Positions 26,362-38,763 are shown, counted from the first letter of the stretch. The stretch is DNA of 64,000 nt from Paenibacillus glycanilyticus (GCF_030161375.1 NZ_BSSQ01000001.1:124001-188000), one strand, 5' to 3'. The notes: generated from the letters alone by a model not told the origin. Numbers and translations: made by a program.

Positions 26362-26520
26362 ACGATCATCCTCCCGGGCTGAAGAATGCTAATCCGTCCG
26401 TTATATGTACCGTTCCAATGCTGTTACGTAATATTATATAACACCACATTTGGATTACATTATACAAAGTGTTTTATAAAATAACCGTTTTGTTGGACGT
26501 TATGTACAGAGGAGAACTGA
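26362..26520. promoter_or_regulatory. Intergenic promoter region of the pyrimidine operon
   Basis: An AT-rich 159-bp stretch upstream of the ABC ATPase. On the minus strand a TATAAT lies at 26459-26464, and a second TATAAT-like sequence lies closer to the gene, but no convincing -35 was found at the right spacing. This would fit an activator-dependent promoter. A palindrome, CGGTTAACCG (26524-26533), sits just outside it. A PucR site is expected here, but I could not match one confidently. Confidence 0.35.
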
Positions 26521-26658
26521 ATGGCGGTTAACCGTGTCAGGATTGAGTTACTATACCTGTACTTTATGTGCCATCGCATCTTATGTCCACCCTCTTCATC
26601 CTTTAGTTCTCCCGCAATTGCTTCCCATCACACCTGCTACCTACCACACTCGTTGTAA
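26521..26658 (+). CDS. Possible 45-residue peptide upstream of the palindrome array
   Basis: An ATG at 26521 has AGAGGAG six bases upstream and starts a 45-codon frame ending in TAA at 26656-26658. The predicted peptide is rich in Tyr, Cys, Pro and Ser, resembles nothing I know, and has no membrane or signal segment. The main support is the good ribosome binding site. It could instead be chance sequence at the start of a transcript running into the repeat array. Confidence 0.2.
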   Translation: MAVNRVRIELLYLYFMCHRILCPPSSSFSSPAIASHHTCYLPHSL

Positions 26659-26693
26659 CTCGGTTTTTTCTTCTTATTTGGCTACTTTCACCA

Positions 26694-27297
26694 CTGTAGC
26701 AGGCTTTTTGCCTGCTGCAGCTCACACGAGGAGCCGCCCCACGGCGCGTTCTACTCTGCAGCAAGCATTTTGCCTGCTACAGCTCACACGCGGAGCCGCC
26801 ACGGGCTTTTGCCGCTCTGCAGCAGGCGTTTGCTACTCTGTAGCAGGCTTTTTTCCTGCTACAGCTCACAACGAAGAGCCGCCGCCGGCGTGTTCTGCTC
26901 TGCAGCAGGCTTTTTGCCTGCTACAGCTCACACGCGGAGCAGCCACGGGCGTTTGCTGCACTGCAGCAGGCTTTTGGCCTGCTACAGCTCACACGAGGAG
27001 CCGCCCCAGGCGTGTGCTACTCTGCAGCAGGCTTTTTGCCTGCTACAGCTCACACGCGGAGCAGCCACGGGCTTTTGCTGCACTGCAGCAGGCATTTTGC
27101 CTGCTGCAGCTCACACGAGGAAGGCGCCACGGGCGTGTGCTACTCTGTAGCAGGCTTTTTGCCTGCTGCAGCTCACAACGAGGAGCCGCCACGGGCGTGT
27201 GCTACTCTGTAGCAGGCTTTTTGCCTGCTGCAGCTCACAACGAGGAGCCGCCACGGGCGTGTGCTACTCTGCAGCAGGCTTTTTGCCTGCTGCAGAG
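26694..27297. repeat. 61/62-bp tandem array of palindromes (about ten units)
   Basis: Units begin CTG(C/T)AGCAGGC at 26694, 26756, 26817, 26838, 26900, 26961, 27022, 27083, 27145, 27207 and 27269. Spacing is 61 or 62 bp except one 21-bp partial step (26817 to 26838). Each unit has an 11-bp palindrome, CTGCAGCAGGC-TTTTT-GCCTGCTGCAG, then a GC-rich spacer with a weaker CACACG/CGTGTG inverted repeat. Period 61/62 is not a multiple of three, so the array is not protein-coding despite long open frames. The last two full units are nearly identical while earlier ones are degenerate, which suggests recent expansion at the lacZ side. No transposase is nearby. Confidence 0.9.
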
Positions 27298-27299
27298 CA

Positions 27300-27336
27300 A
27301 AAAAATAGAGGCTGTCCCCAAGGGACAACCTCTATT
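27300..27336 (-). terminator. Rho-independent terminator of lacZ
   Basis: AATAGAGG and CCTCTATT pair at the base, and GTCCC and GGGAC pair inside, over about 27304-27336. The minus strand continues with a run of seven T's (27298-27305 region). It sits between the lacZ stop and the palindrome array. Confidence 0.8.
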
Positions 27337-27346
27337 CAAACCGTCT

Positions 27347-30493
<3,147 letters not shown>

Positions 30494-30507
30494 TTGCTTG
30501 ACTACCC

Positions 30508-31326
30508 TTATTTCACCGATCCAGTCATTCCCGCTACAAAATGTTTTTGCATCAGGAAGAAGACAATGGCCGTTGGCAGCGTCGCGATCAGAATAACAAG
30601 CATGTTGACACCATAGTCCGGCGAGTAACTGGAACCCAGGTTGGAGATCAGAAGCGGAATGGTCCGTTTCTCCGGGGATTGCAGCACAACGAGCGGCCAC
30701 AGGTAGTTATTCCAACTGGACATGAACGTAATGATGGCAGCAGCCGCATACGATGTTTTCATCGTTGGAACGTAAATGCGGAAGAATACGCCAAGTTCGT
30801 TTAATCCATCAATTCGACCTGCTTCAAGCATTTCCTTCGGAAACATCTTTGTACTTTGCCTGAAAAAGAAAATCAAGAACGCGGTCGTGACCGTTGGCAG
30901 CACGACAGCCGTCATCGTATTTATCCCGATTGCGGGAATATTTTGCGAAATGGTACCAAACATCCGGTACAGCGGCACCATCAGAGCCGCAAACGGAATC
31001 ATCATCGAGAGAAGCAAAACGTTAAATACAACATCCTTCGCCTTGCTGCGGAAAATTTCAAAGCCGTAACCCGCAAGCGAAGCGATAAGAAGCGCAAGAA
31101 CAGTTGTCGTGATCGAAATTTTGGCGGAGTTCCATAATGCCGGTCCAAGATCGATCTGATCCATGATTTTGGACCAGTTTGCTCCCAGACTGGAACCCGG
31201 CATCAAAGTGCCTTTTGTAACGTCAACCGATTTGTTTGTTGCGCTTATGATCATCCAAATGAATGGGAAGATCGATACAATGGCCGCAATGCTCAGGAAG
31301 ATATAAGTGAATATCCGCTTAGCCAT
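30508..31326 (-). CDS. Carbohydrate ABC transporter permease (MalG/GanQ type)
   Basis: A 272-residue permease with about six membrane helices. The EAA loop has EAGRIDGLNELGVFFRIYVPTMK near residue 185, and the C-terminus ends in MQKHFVAGMTGSVK, the classic MalG-type ending. It pairs with the MalF-type permease encoded just upstream. The likely start is the ATG at 31326, with AGGTGA five bases upstream. It overlaps the upstream gene's stop, which implies translational coupling. The substrate, presumably a galactoside oligomer, is inferred from lacZ downstream. There is no ATPase gene in the cluster. Confidence 0.88.
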   Translation of the reverse strand: MAKRIFTYIFLSIAAIVSIFPFIWMIISATNKSVDVTKGTLMPGSSLGANWSKIMDQIDLGPALWNSAKISITTTVLALLIASLAGYGFEIFRSKAKDVVFNVLLLSMMIPFAALMVPLYRMFGTISQNIPAIGINTMTAVVLPTVTTAFLIFFFRQSTKMFPKEMLEAGRIDGLNELGVFFRIYVPTMKTSYAAAAIITFMSSWNNYLWPLVVLQSPEKRTIPLLISNLGSSYSPDYGVNMLVILIATLPTAIVFFLMQKHFVAGMTGSVK

Positions 31327-32212
31327 TTTTATCACCTGCCAGTCTGAACTGAAGAATCGAGAAGATTACAATGAGAATAACTACACCGTACGATACCGTC
31401 GCGGCATAACCGAAGTCAGGCGTATATTTGAACGAAAGGTTGTAAATATACTGCGACAGCGTCGTGGTCGAGTTACCCGGTCCGCCCTTCGTAATGTTCA
31501 TAACCTCGTCAAACAACTGGAGCGTACCAATCGTCGACGTGATAGAAGTGAACAAAATAATCGGTTTGAGCATCGGAATTGTAATAGCACGGAATTGGCG
31601 GAAGGCCGAAGCGCCGTCAATTCGTGCCGCTTCATAAATCGAGTTGTCGATGTTTTGCAGGGCAGACAGATAGAAAATCATATTATATCCGGTCCAACGC
31701 CAAGTGATGGCGATAATAATCGTAATTTTAGCCCAGAACGGGTCAGTGATCCATTGGATAGGTGCGTCGATCAGATGAAGGTTAGTCAACAGCGAGTTGA
31801 TCAAACCGTCATTGCCAAACAAATATTTGAAGATTACCGAATACGCTACAAGCGATGTTACAGCCGGCAAGAAGATTGCCGTACGGAAAAACCCTTTGAA
31901 TTTCAGCTTGCTGTCATTGAGCAATACCGAGATGAACATCGCCAGGACGATCATGATCGGTACTTGGATAATGAGGAAAATAAACGTGTTTTTCAGTGCG
32001 GTAATAAAAGTCTGGTCTTTAAACAGCCTTGCATAGTTGTCTCCGCCAACATAATGCAGGTTCGTGCCCGTCCCGCTCTGGAACGACAGCATCAGTGCCT
32101 TGATCATCGGGTAAAAGTAAAAGGCGCAAATCATGATGACCGCTATCGCGATAAACGACCAGCCGATCGCATTGGTTTTCGCCTTGATATTCATTGCTTT
32201 TGCTTTACTCAC
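31319..32212 (-). CDS. Carbohydrate ABC transporter permease (MalF/GanP type)
   Basis: A 297-residue membrane protein with about six helices and the EAA motif EAARIDGASAFRQFRAITIPMLKP near residue 200. TKGGPGNSTTTLSQYIYN near 255 is typical of MalF-type sugar permeases. The start is uncertain. A GTG at 32212 follows AAGGAG at a rather long 12 bases, and the frame is open to a TTG at 32245. I chose 32212 because the ribosome binding site lies inside the longer form. It forms a heterodimer with the next permease. Confidence 0.83.
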   Translation of the reverse strand: MSKAKAMNIKAKTNAIGWSFIAIAVIMICAFYFYPMIKALMLSFQSGTGTNLHYVGGDNYARLFKDQTFITALKNTFIFLIIQVPIMIVLAMFISVLLNDSKLKFKGFFRTAIFLPAVTSLVAYSVIFKYLFGNDGLINSLLTNLHLIDAPIQWITDPFWAKITIIIAITWRWTGYNMIFYLSALQNIDNSIYEAARIDGASAFRQFRAITIPMLKPIILFTSITSTIGTLQLFDEVMNITKGGPGNSTTTLSQYIYNLSFKYTPDFGYAATVSYGVVILIVIFSILQFRLAGDKNG

Positions 32213-32252
32213 AGCGGCAGCCAGCTCCTTCCTATCTTTGAGCAATCCAAAT

Positions 32253-32285
32253 GAAAACCCCGGAGCATGCCCCGCCGGGCACGCC
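32253..32285 (-). terminator. Attenuator-like hairpin after the sugar-binding protein gene
   Basis: On the minus strand a GC-rich palindromic region (CCCGGCGGGG ... GCTCCGGGG) is followed by TTTTCATTT. It sits in the gap between the binding-protein gene and the permease genes. There it could lower permease expression relative to the abundant lipoprotein. Confidence 0.5.
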
Positions 32286-32342
32286 CTTCACTTTCTTGGC
32301 GGCGGAACGCGGTAGGCCATGTTCCAGGGTTCGTTTCTCTCT

Positions 32343-33659
32343 TTATTTTACAGACGAATCTGCTTGTGCTTGCGCGTCTTTCAGTACATCGTCAATCTTC
32401 TTGCCGTTCAGGTAGTTCTGCATTTCAACAACCAGAATGTCTTCGATTGCGTAAGTGTGCATACCGTAGTTTACGCTTGGAATTTCGTTCGTCCATTTCG
32501 CGAAGTCTTGTACGATTTTTTGACCGCCGAAGAATTCGTTAGCTGCTGTATAAGCCTCGCCCGTTGTAGCCGGTTTGTAAGTACCGATTGCGCCTACGTC
32601 AGTAACGAGTTTTTGGTACAGGTTAACGTCGGAGCCCAAAGTTGCTTTCAGGAACTCAGCTGCTTGCTCTTTGCCCGGAACGTTCAGCACGTACCACGAG
32701 CTGCCGCCAAGGTTGGTTGCATGCACGGAGTTAGGCGTTTTTGCAAGCTTAGGCATTGGAGCTACAGCCCATTTGCCGGATTGCGAAGCTTCAGCCGTGA
32801 TGGAAGGCGTGAACCAGTTGCCTGTTGGAACGGATGCAGCGTCACCGTTGTTGTAGTTCGCTACGAATTGGCTCCAGTCGGAGTGGATTTTCACGATGTT
32901 GGCATCCATCATGCTCTTGTACACTTCGAATGCTTCTTTCATCGCTGCGTTGTTTGCGATGTTAGGCGTTTTGCCGTCTTCGTTCAGGTACCACGAACCA
33001 GCGGACTGAATCATCATACGGATGATGCCAAGATCGTTCGGGTCAAGGGAAATCCAGTCCTTGCCTGTAGCTTCTTTTACTTTTTTGCCGATCTCGATGT
33101 ATTGGTCCCAAGTGATGTCTTGAAGATCATCAATGGTGTAGCCAGCTTTCTCCAGGTAGTCCGTTCTTACATACAAGCCGGCAACGCCGGAGTCGAACGG
33201 AACGCCGTAGTTTTTACCGTCAACGCTTGTTGGTCCAAGCTTGTAGTCGGCAAAGTCGGAAGATTTAATTACGCTGCTTAGGTCGTAGAACATGTCCGGG
33301 TAAGCTTGCAGGAAGCTTTGCGCGCGGTAGTCCTCGATAAGTACGATGTTTGGCAGGCCTTTTGTCGTGCCTGAGCTCATGCCCGTGTTCAGCTTTTGAA
33401 CGATATCGTTCTGAGCGTTTTCTACAATATCAACGGTCAAATCCTTGTTAGTTGCCGCATACGCGTCTTTCGCAAGGTTCATCGCTTTGATGTTAAAGTT
33501 AGGATCCCAAGCCCAAACCGTAATTTTGCTAGCGGCTTTTCCGCCGTTATCCGTGCCGTTATTCGCGCTGTTTGTATTGTTGTCCGAGTTGGAACCACAA
33601 GCCGCCAAGGATGCTGCTGTTACTGCGCTAAGAGCAAGTACAGTGACTAATTTCTTCAC
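32343..33659 (-). CDS. Sugar-binding lipoprotein (family 1 extracellular solute-binding protein)
   Basis: A 438-residue lipoprotein: KKLVTVLALSAVTAASLAAC with Cys21, then an Asn/Asp-rich linker. The mature domain has the SBP_bac_1 features KITVWAWDPNFNIKAM near residue 50, GLPNIVLIED, and YGVPFDSGVAGLYVR. It delivers oligosaccharides to the permeases encoded downstream. The start is the GTG at 33659, eight to nine bases after GGAGG. A 25-codon upstream extension contains that RBS and is rejected. A cre-like site lies about 30 bp upstream of the start, so glucose repression through CcpA is likely. No ATPase partner is encoded nearby. Confidence 0.9.
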   Translation of the reverse strand: MKKLVTVLALSAVTAASLAACGSNSDNNTNSANNGTDNGGKAASKITVWAWDPNFNIKAMNLAKDAYAATNKDLTVDIVENAQNDIVQKLNTGMSSGTTKGLPNIVLIEDYRAQSFLQAYPDMFYDLSSVIKSSDFADYKLGPTSVDGKNYGVPFDSGVAGLYVRTDYLEKAGYTIDDLQDITWDQYIEIGKKVKEATGKDWISLDPNDLGIIRMMIQSAGSWYLNEDGKTPNIANNAAMKEAFEVYKSMMDANIVKIHSDWSQFVANYNNGDAASVPTGNWFTPSITAEASQSGKWAVAPMPKLAKTPNSVHATNLGGSSWYVLNVPGKEQAAEFLKATLGSDVNLYQKLVTDVGAIGTYKPATTGEAYTAANEFFGGQKIVQDFAKWTNEIPSVNYGMHTYAIEDILVVEMQNYLNGKKIDDVLKDAQAQADSSVK

Positions 33660-33688
33660 TTTCAAGACCTCCGTATCTGTATGTGTGT

Positions 33689-33702
33689 TGTAAGCGTTTT
33701 CC
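33689..33702 (-). promoter_or_regulatory. cre-like catabolite control site
   Basis: TGTAAGCGTTTTCC (plus-strand reading) matches the CcpA consensus TGWAANCGNTNWCA at all but the last base. It sits just upstream of the sugar-binding protein gene, as expected for a roadblock or promoter-overlapping cre. Confidence 0.6.
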
Positions 33703-33818
33703 GACCTACAAATCCATGATAGCACTCCCATCATGGCGCTCGTTAGAACGATCTTTACAACGAATTGTCATTTTATTATGAGTTACTTGAAAGTGGGATA
33801 TTCGAACTAAGACGATTT

Positions 33819-35609
33819 TTAGAAATTTGGATCATTATTAGATGAAAGGAGCGGAATCCGGATTTTTACCCTGGTACCTTCCCCGATCTCGCTCGTAATC
33901 GTTACGCCGTATTCTTCGCCAAACAACAATTTGATCCGGTCATTTACATTTCTTACGCCAATGCCGCTGAACAGCTGTCGTTTGCTTACCTCTTTCGGGA
34001 TGCCGCCGTTTATATTCATGCCGTCGCCGTTATCCACCACTTCACAGACAAGCGATGTGCCTTCCTGCGCTACCATAATGTAGATATAGCCTTCCTGCTT
34101 CTCGTTAAAAGCATGGAAAAACGCGTTTTCGATAAAAGGCTGGATCATCAGCTTCGGAATCCGGTAGTTCAAGCAATCCGGCCCGATAAAATAACTGACC
34201 CGAATTCGTTCGCCATACCGAACTTGGTTAATAAAGACGTAGTTTTTCATATTGTCTAACTCTTGCTGTACCGTTATCATCTCGCTAACGTTGCCGATCG
34301 CATTCTGCAGCAGCGAGATCAGCGCATTAATCGTCTCGGCCGCCTTCTCCTTGTTGCCCTGCTGCACCATGAATTTCACGGAAGCAAGCGTATTGTAGAG
34401 AAAATGCGGATTAATCTGCTGCTGAAGGGCTTCCAGCTCCGCGTTTCGCTGCTGCTTCTGCGTCTCGACCAACTTGCTGACATAATCGTTAAGCTCATCG
34501 ATCATCGCATTAAACGCAAGGCCTAGCTGCTTCGTCTCATAACTGCCATCCACTTTGACATGACGGTCGAACTCGAACTTGGAGATGGTGGAAATCTGCT
34601 TCACTAGCCGGGTGAGCGATTTGGTCAGACGTCTCGAGATCAGGAATACGATAATAACCGCCGCGGCTACGATCGCCATCACAATAAGCGTAATCTGCTT
34701 CGTATCCGTCAATTGGCCCAGGACCTGCTTCTTATCGATCACATTGACCATATAGAGCTCCAGCCCGGAGATATGCTCCGATAACAACAGATGGTCTTTG
34801 CCCATGATGTTGGCATTTTTATAATCCAGGTTCTTCTCTTCGATTTCTTCGGCATAACGAAGAAGATCCGGCGAACGTTGCCCGATCCAGTCATTCCGGT
34901 TGGAGGATACGATGGTCCCTCTCTTATCAATGACTGCCACATCATTGCCCAGACTCGTATTGCTGTTATAAAACCGGGCGAAATAAGGCTCGCGCACGGC
35001 AAAATAAACCATGCCGTACACCGTTCCGCTTCGGTCGACCAAAGTTTTGGATGCCACAATCGTAGGTTCGATGCCGGGAATGCCGGAGGATTCCGCATCG
35101 TCGTAGGAATACATCAGCTTGCGCGGCTCCGCAAGCGAACGTTGGGTGATCGGATGGTTCTCCAGCTTATCGTCCGGTACCGGCCAATAGGACCGGTCCG
35201 TCGAATACCTTCGTCCGTTTACTCCCGTTACCGTAATCCCTACCTCATAGGCATCCACGCTGGAGCGGATCTTGTTCATCTGCTGTCCCATTTGGAAGTA
35301 GCTGCCCACCATCTCGCTCGAGTCCCCGCTGCCTTCGGTCAGAAACTGCTTGATTGTACCGCTCTGCGAGATTTTGTTGGAGGTAAGAACAATCGAATAG
35401 TTAAAGGAATCCATCCCGTTTCTTATCTGCGAGATGATTTTGGAATTCGTAATGCTGAAGGTTTCCATGAACACGCGGCTTGATACGTTCATCGTCGTCC
35501 AGGTGGCCGTAATCGATACGGCCACAATGCTCACGACCATAATAATAAACATTTGGACGAACAAGCCGTTGTATTTGAATCGGTCAAGTACATTTCTCAA
35601 AGCTATCAC
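33819..35609 (-). CDS. YesM-like sensor histidine kinase (galactoside locus)
   Basis: A 596-residue membrane kinase. A transmembrane helix near 18-38 is followed by a large extracellular dCache-like sensor (about 40-290), a second helix (about 300-320), HAMP, and then a His_kinase domain with QQQINPHFLYNTLASVKF (phospho-acceptor His402). The HATPase has QPFIENAFFHAF and DNGDGM. It probably senses external sugar or sugar-loaded binding protein and phosphorylates the response regulator encoded just upstream. The start is weakly defined: a GTG at 35609 close to the regulator's stop, without a clear ribosome binding site, so translational coupling is likely. Confidence 0.88.
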   Translation of the reverse strand: MIALRNVLDRFKYNGLFVQMFIIMVVSIVAVSITATWTTMNVSSRVFMETFSITNSKIISQIRNGMDSFNYSIVLTSNKISQSGTIKQFLTEGSGDSSEMVGSYFQMGQQMNKIRSSVDAYEVGITVTGVNGRRYSTDRSYWPVPDDKLENHPITQRSLAEPRKLMYSYDDAESSGIPGIEPTIVASKTLVDRSGTVYGMVYFAVREPYFARFYNSNTSLGNDVAVIDKRGTIVSSNRNDWIGQRSPDLLRYAEEIEEKNLDYKNANIMGKDHLLLSEHISGLELYMVNVIDKKQVLGQLTDTKQITLIVMAIVAAAVIIVFLISRRLTKSLTRLVKQISTISKFEFDRHVKVDGSYETKQLGLAFNAMIDELNDYVSKLVETQKQQRNAELEALQQQINPHFLYNTLASVKFMVQQGNKEKAAETINALISLLQNAIGNVSEMITVQQELDNMKNYVFINQVRYGERIRVSYFIGPDCLNYRIPKLMIQPFIENAFFHAFNEKQEGYIYIMVAQEGTSLVCEVVDNGDGMNINGGIPKEVSKRQLFSGIGVRNVNDRIKLLFGEEYGVTITSEIGEGTRVKIRIPLLSSNNDPNF

Positions 35610-35613
35610 TCAC

Positions 35614-37182
35614 TCATCTTAAGGTTTGTTGCCGGTAGCGGCTTGGCGATAAGCCGGTATGTTTCTTGAATACTTTACAGAAATAGCTATGGTCCGAATA
35701 TCCAACCATCCCGCTGATCTCCGAGATCGAGGCTTCGCCCGCCCGCAGCAGTTCCGACGCTTTTGTAAGTCTCACTCTGTGCAAGTAATCGACGAACCCC
35801 TCGTTATGATGGGTGGAGAAGTAACTCGACAGGTAAGAAGGATTGAAATGAAAATGTTTCGCCATCTCCGTTAAATTAAGCGGCTCGGCGTAATGCTCGT
35901 GAATATAATCAAGCAATCGCTTCATATTGGCGTTGCCGGATTGTTCGGCTTTCTCGGCGATGCAAAGCTTCGCTTCTCCGATGAAATCTTGCAGCAGCTC
36001 TGCGGCAGCATTCGCATTTCGCGATTCTTCAATCGCCTTGAAGTAATGGTATTTCTTCGTCTCCAGCTGCTGCGTACTGTAATTCATGTTGCCCAGAAGA
36101 ACCGTAATATTAAAAATAACGTTGCTTAAAAAGGACTTGAACTCAAAGACATCCGTCGTGTAGTTCGTCTTGAAAGTATCAAGATGCTCAAGCAAGTACT
36201 CAAACGCGGTATCAAACCGCTCTCTCTTGAACGATTCCGTGAAGCTGTTCAGATTAAACGGCTCAGCCGCCTCGGGCGATTCCGGGAACTCGTGGAACAA
36301 TAACAGATGCCTGTCCGGGAAATAGAAGGCGTAGTCCATCATTTTGAGCAGACTGGACTTATAGGATAATTCCAGCCCGGTTATTGCCGAGAAAGGCTCG
36401 CTCACCACGACTGCCACGTCCAGCTTAAGCTGATCGATGGAACTGGCCATGGTCCGTCCCCAATAAGGCAGCAAACTGAGCATCGTATAGTCCAGATTAA
36501 GAAGCAGCATAATCATCGGCGCCTCTGCCTTCAGCACATGGTACACCAGTTGGTCCGCGTGTTGCGCTTGCTTGTCCAGTTCGTCCACCATCGTCTGCCG
36601 GATCGCGTTCACCTGTTCCTTCGACATGGAACGTCCCCGCAGGTCAACGCCGAGCAAACAGAACGCGCTATGGGGAAAATGATCCGCAAGTTCTTGTTCC
36701 GCCTGGCTGTCATTCATGTCGTACCCGGACAGCAACTTCTCAAGGACGGAATCTATCGTAGGACCTTGGCTCGCAAAATGTCCTTCGTTTTGTAAGGATG
36801 GAATCTTCTCCGCCACCGCTTTGAGGACGCCCAACATATGGCCGGTGTCTAGCTTCGGCTTTAATATATAGTCGCGAACACCGCTCTGAAACGTGGAACG
36901 GACATGATCGAAGTCGCCAAAGCTGCTTAGCACGATGACTTCAATCTCCGGATATTTCAGCTTGATCTGCCGGGTCAGTTCTTCGCCGTCCATAATCGGC
37001 ATGACCAGATCGGTCAGCACGATATGGGGCTGAAGCTCCGCGATCAGCTCAAGCGCTTCTTTGCCGTTGGAAGCTTCGCCTACGATCTGAAACCCCTCTT
37101 GCTCCCAGTTCATATAATGCTTGATGCCTTGCCGGATCAAGGCTTCGTCGTCCACGATCAGCAGCCTGCAGTAATTTGACAT
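35614..37182 (-). CDS. YesN-like response regulator, AraC-type output (galactoside locus)
   Basis: A 522-residue regulator. The N-terminal receiver has acidic LLIVDDEA, phospho-acceptor Asp58 in IVLTDLVMP, and DYILKPK. A long middle region is typical of YesN types. The C-terminal AraC domain (about 420-520) has LNLTEMAKHFHFNPSYLSSYF and ASISEISGMVGYSDHSYFCKVF. It should activate the binding protein, permease and lacZ genes downstream. The start is the ATG at 37182, nine bases from AGGAGG at 37192-37197; the longer frame contains this site. It is the first gene of the cluster, behind leader element copy D. Confidence 0.88.
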   Translation of the reverse strand: MSNYCRLLIVDDEALIRQGIKHYMNWEQEGFQIVGEASNGKEALELIAELQPHIVLTDLVMPIMDGEELTRQIKLKYPEIEVIVLSSFGDFDHVRSTFQSGVRDYILKPKLDTGHMLGVLKAVAEKIPSLQNEGHFASQGPTIDSVLEKLLSGYDMNDSQAEQELADHFPHSAFCLLGVDLRGRSMSKEQVNAIRQTMVDELDKQAQHADQLVYHVLKAEAPMIMLLLNLDYTMLSLLPYWGRTMASSIDQLKLDVAVVVSEPFSAITGLELSYKSSLLKMMDYAFYFPDRHLLLFHEFPESPEAAEPFNLNSFTESFKRERFDTAFEYLLEHLDTFKTNYTTDVFEFKSFLSNVIFNITVLLGNMNYSTQQLETKKYHYFKAIEESRNANAAAELLQDFIGEAKLCIAEKAEQSGNANMKRLLDYIHEHYAEPLNLTEMAKHFHFNPSYLSSYFSTHHNEGFVDYLHRVRLTKASELLRAGEASISEISGMVGYSDHSYFCKVFKKHTGLSPSRYRQQTLR

Positions 37183-37191
37183 GATGAATAA

Positions 37192-37245
37192 CCTCCTAAA
37201 AGAATTGATGCACGCTCTTGGCATCAATTCTTACTTCGTAAGCAT
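37192..37245 (-). promoter_or_regulatory. Leader element copy D with perfect 12-bp hairpin
   Basis: On the minus strand: ATGCTTACGAAGT, then AAGAATTGATGC, a short loop, GCATCAATTCTT, and TTAGGAGG. The 12-bp stem is perfect and ends two bases before the Shine-Dalgarno sequence. A TATAAT lies upstream (about 37275-37280), so this copy is in a true 5' leader and not an intercistronic gap. Its internal ATG opens only a 4-codon frame. Confidence 0.6.
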
Positions 37246-37449
37246 GGGCCTGCCCTTTAATATGTAAGGTACATTATAACCGATAAGTCGAGCCCATTTC
37301 TCACCTTTGTCGATGGATTGTCCTTGTCGCAATGTGTAGAAATATTTGGAAGTTTGCTAGAATCGGGCAACTTTTGCTTCACATATCCGGGGAGGACTTG
37401 AATATATTGAATAACAAACCCAAAAAACTGTGCAAGGAGGTGCTCCGAA

Positions 37450-38613
37450 ATGGGTTCAGCAGAAGATAGACTATTTGTTGTTTCTCAGGAGGATTGGTCG
37501 CTGCATCGCAAAGGCTACCAGGATCAAGCCAGGCACCAGCAAAAGGTTCGGGAAGCCATCAAGCAAAACCTGCCCGACCTCGTGTCTGAAGAAAGCATTG
37601 TCATGTCTGACGGCAAGCAAGTAATCAAAGTGCCGATTCGGAGCCTTGATGAATTCCGATTCGTGTATAACTACAATAAAAATAAACATGTAGGCCAAGG
37701 AGACGGTGACAGCCAGGTCGGCGACGTGCTTGGCGTCGATCCGCAAGCAGCCAAAGGTCCCGGGAAGGGCGAAGGTGCCGGCGATCAGCCCGGCGAGGAT
37801 GTCATCGAAGCGGAGATCAGCTTAGCTGAGCTTGAGAGTATGTTGTTCGAGGAGTTGGAACTGCCGTTCCTGCGCCAGAAGGATAAGGATCAGCTCGAGA
37901 CGAAGGAAATCCGTTTCAACGATATCCGCAAAAAAGGCATTATGTCGAACATCGACAAGAAGCGGACGATCATGGAAAATCTTCGCCGCAACGCGACGTC
38001 CGGTACGCCGGGCATCCACGGCATCTCGCCGGACGACCTGCGCTACAAAACCTGGGAAGAGATTGTACGTCCGCAATCGAACGCGGTTATTCTCGCCATG
38101 ATGGATACGTCCGGTTCCATGGGTTCGTTCGAGAAATACGTTGCCCGTTCGTTTTTCTTCTGGATGACCCGCTTCTTGCGGCATCAATACGAGAAGGTCG
38201 AAATCGTATTCATCGCCCATCATACCGAAGCGAAAGAAGTGACCGAGGAAGAGTTCTTCACCCGCGGCGAAAGCGGCGGCACGATCTGTTCGTCGGCGTA
38301 TATCAAAGCGCTTGAAATTATTGACAGCCGGTTCTCGCCAAGCGTGTACAACATCTATCCGTTCCACTTCTCCGACGGCGACAACCTGACCAGCGACAAC
38401 GAGCGCTGCGTCAAGCTGATCGGCGAGCTGCTCAAGCGCTCCAACCTGTTCGGCTACGGCGAAGTGAACCAGTACAACCGCTCGAGTACGCTTATGTCCG
38501 CATACAAAAACATTAATATGCAGCATTTCATGTACTATGTGATTCGCGAGAAAGGCGAAGTATATAACGCCCTGAAATCGTTCTTCCGCAAGCGGGAGGG
38601 TATTGTGGGGTAA
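37450..38613 (+). CDS. yhbH: YhbH family protein (DUF444), sporulation-associated
   Basis: A 387-residue protein of the YhbH/DUF444 family. It resembles B. subtilis YhbH, which is expressed with sporulation genes and usually lies near the PrkA kinase. Visible features are the start [19 protein letters not shown], a Gly/Asp-rich linker near 80-115, and a von Willebrand A-like MIDAS motif, [13 protein letters not shown], near residue 218. [14 protein letters not shown] near 277 is a further conserved stretch. The RBS AAGGAGGTG precedes the ATG at good spacing. The usual prkA partner is not adjacent. No clear sporulation sigma-factor promoter could be read upstream. Confidence 0.9.
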   Translation: MGSAEDRLFVVSQEDWSLHRKGYQDQARHQQKVREAIKQNLPDLVSEESIVMSDGKQVIKVPIRSLDEFRFVYNYNKNKHVGQGDGDSQVGDVLGVDPQAAKGPGKGEGAGDQPGEDVIEAEISLAELESMLFEELELPFLRQKDKDQLETKEIRFNDIRKKGIMSNIDKKRTIMENLRRNATSGTPGIHGISPDDLRYKTWEEIVRPQSNAVILAMMDTSGSMGSFEKYVARSFFFWMTRFLRHQYEKVEIVFIAHHTEAKEVTEEEFFTRGESGGTICSSAYIKALEIIDSRFSPSVYNIYPFHFSDGDNLTSDNERCVKLIGELLKRSNLFGYGEVNQYNRSSTLMSAYKNINMQHFMYYVIREKGEVYNALKSFFRKREGIVG

Positions 38614-38618
38614 ATGAG

Positions 38619-38669
38619 AAAAGGGGCTATTCCAACAGTCATTAACTTGACTTTGGGATAGCCCCTTTT
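38619..38669 (+). terminator. Rho-independent terminator of yhbH
   Basis: AAAAGGGGCTAT(T)CCA pairs with TGG(G)ATAGCCCCTTTT around a loop of about 20 bases, followed by TATTTG on the plus strand. The A-run before it makes it usable on both strands. Confidence 0.8.
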
Positions 38670-38763
38670 ATTTGCTCTATTAGCATGTTGTTTCATCAAA
38701 TAGAGTTGTTTCCCTGTTATATATACGGATTTGATCAGACATTTCTCTACTACAATAAAAGAA

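Noticed and set aside
26694..27297. CRISPR array
   Set aside because: Repeats are strong palindromes at constant 61/62-bp period, the 'spacers' are themselves conserved repeats, and no cas genes are present.
26694..27297. A series of Rho-independent terminators
   Set aside because: The T-run lies in the loop and not after the stem on either strand, so each palindrome lacks a terminator tail.
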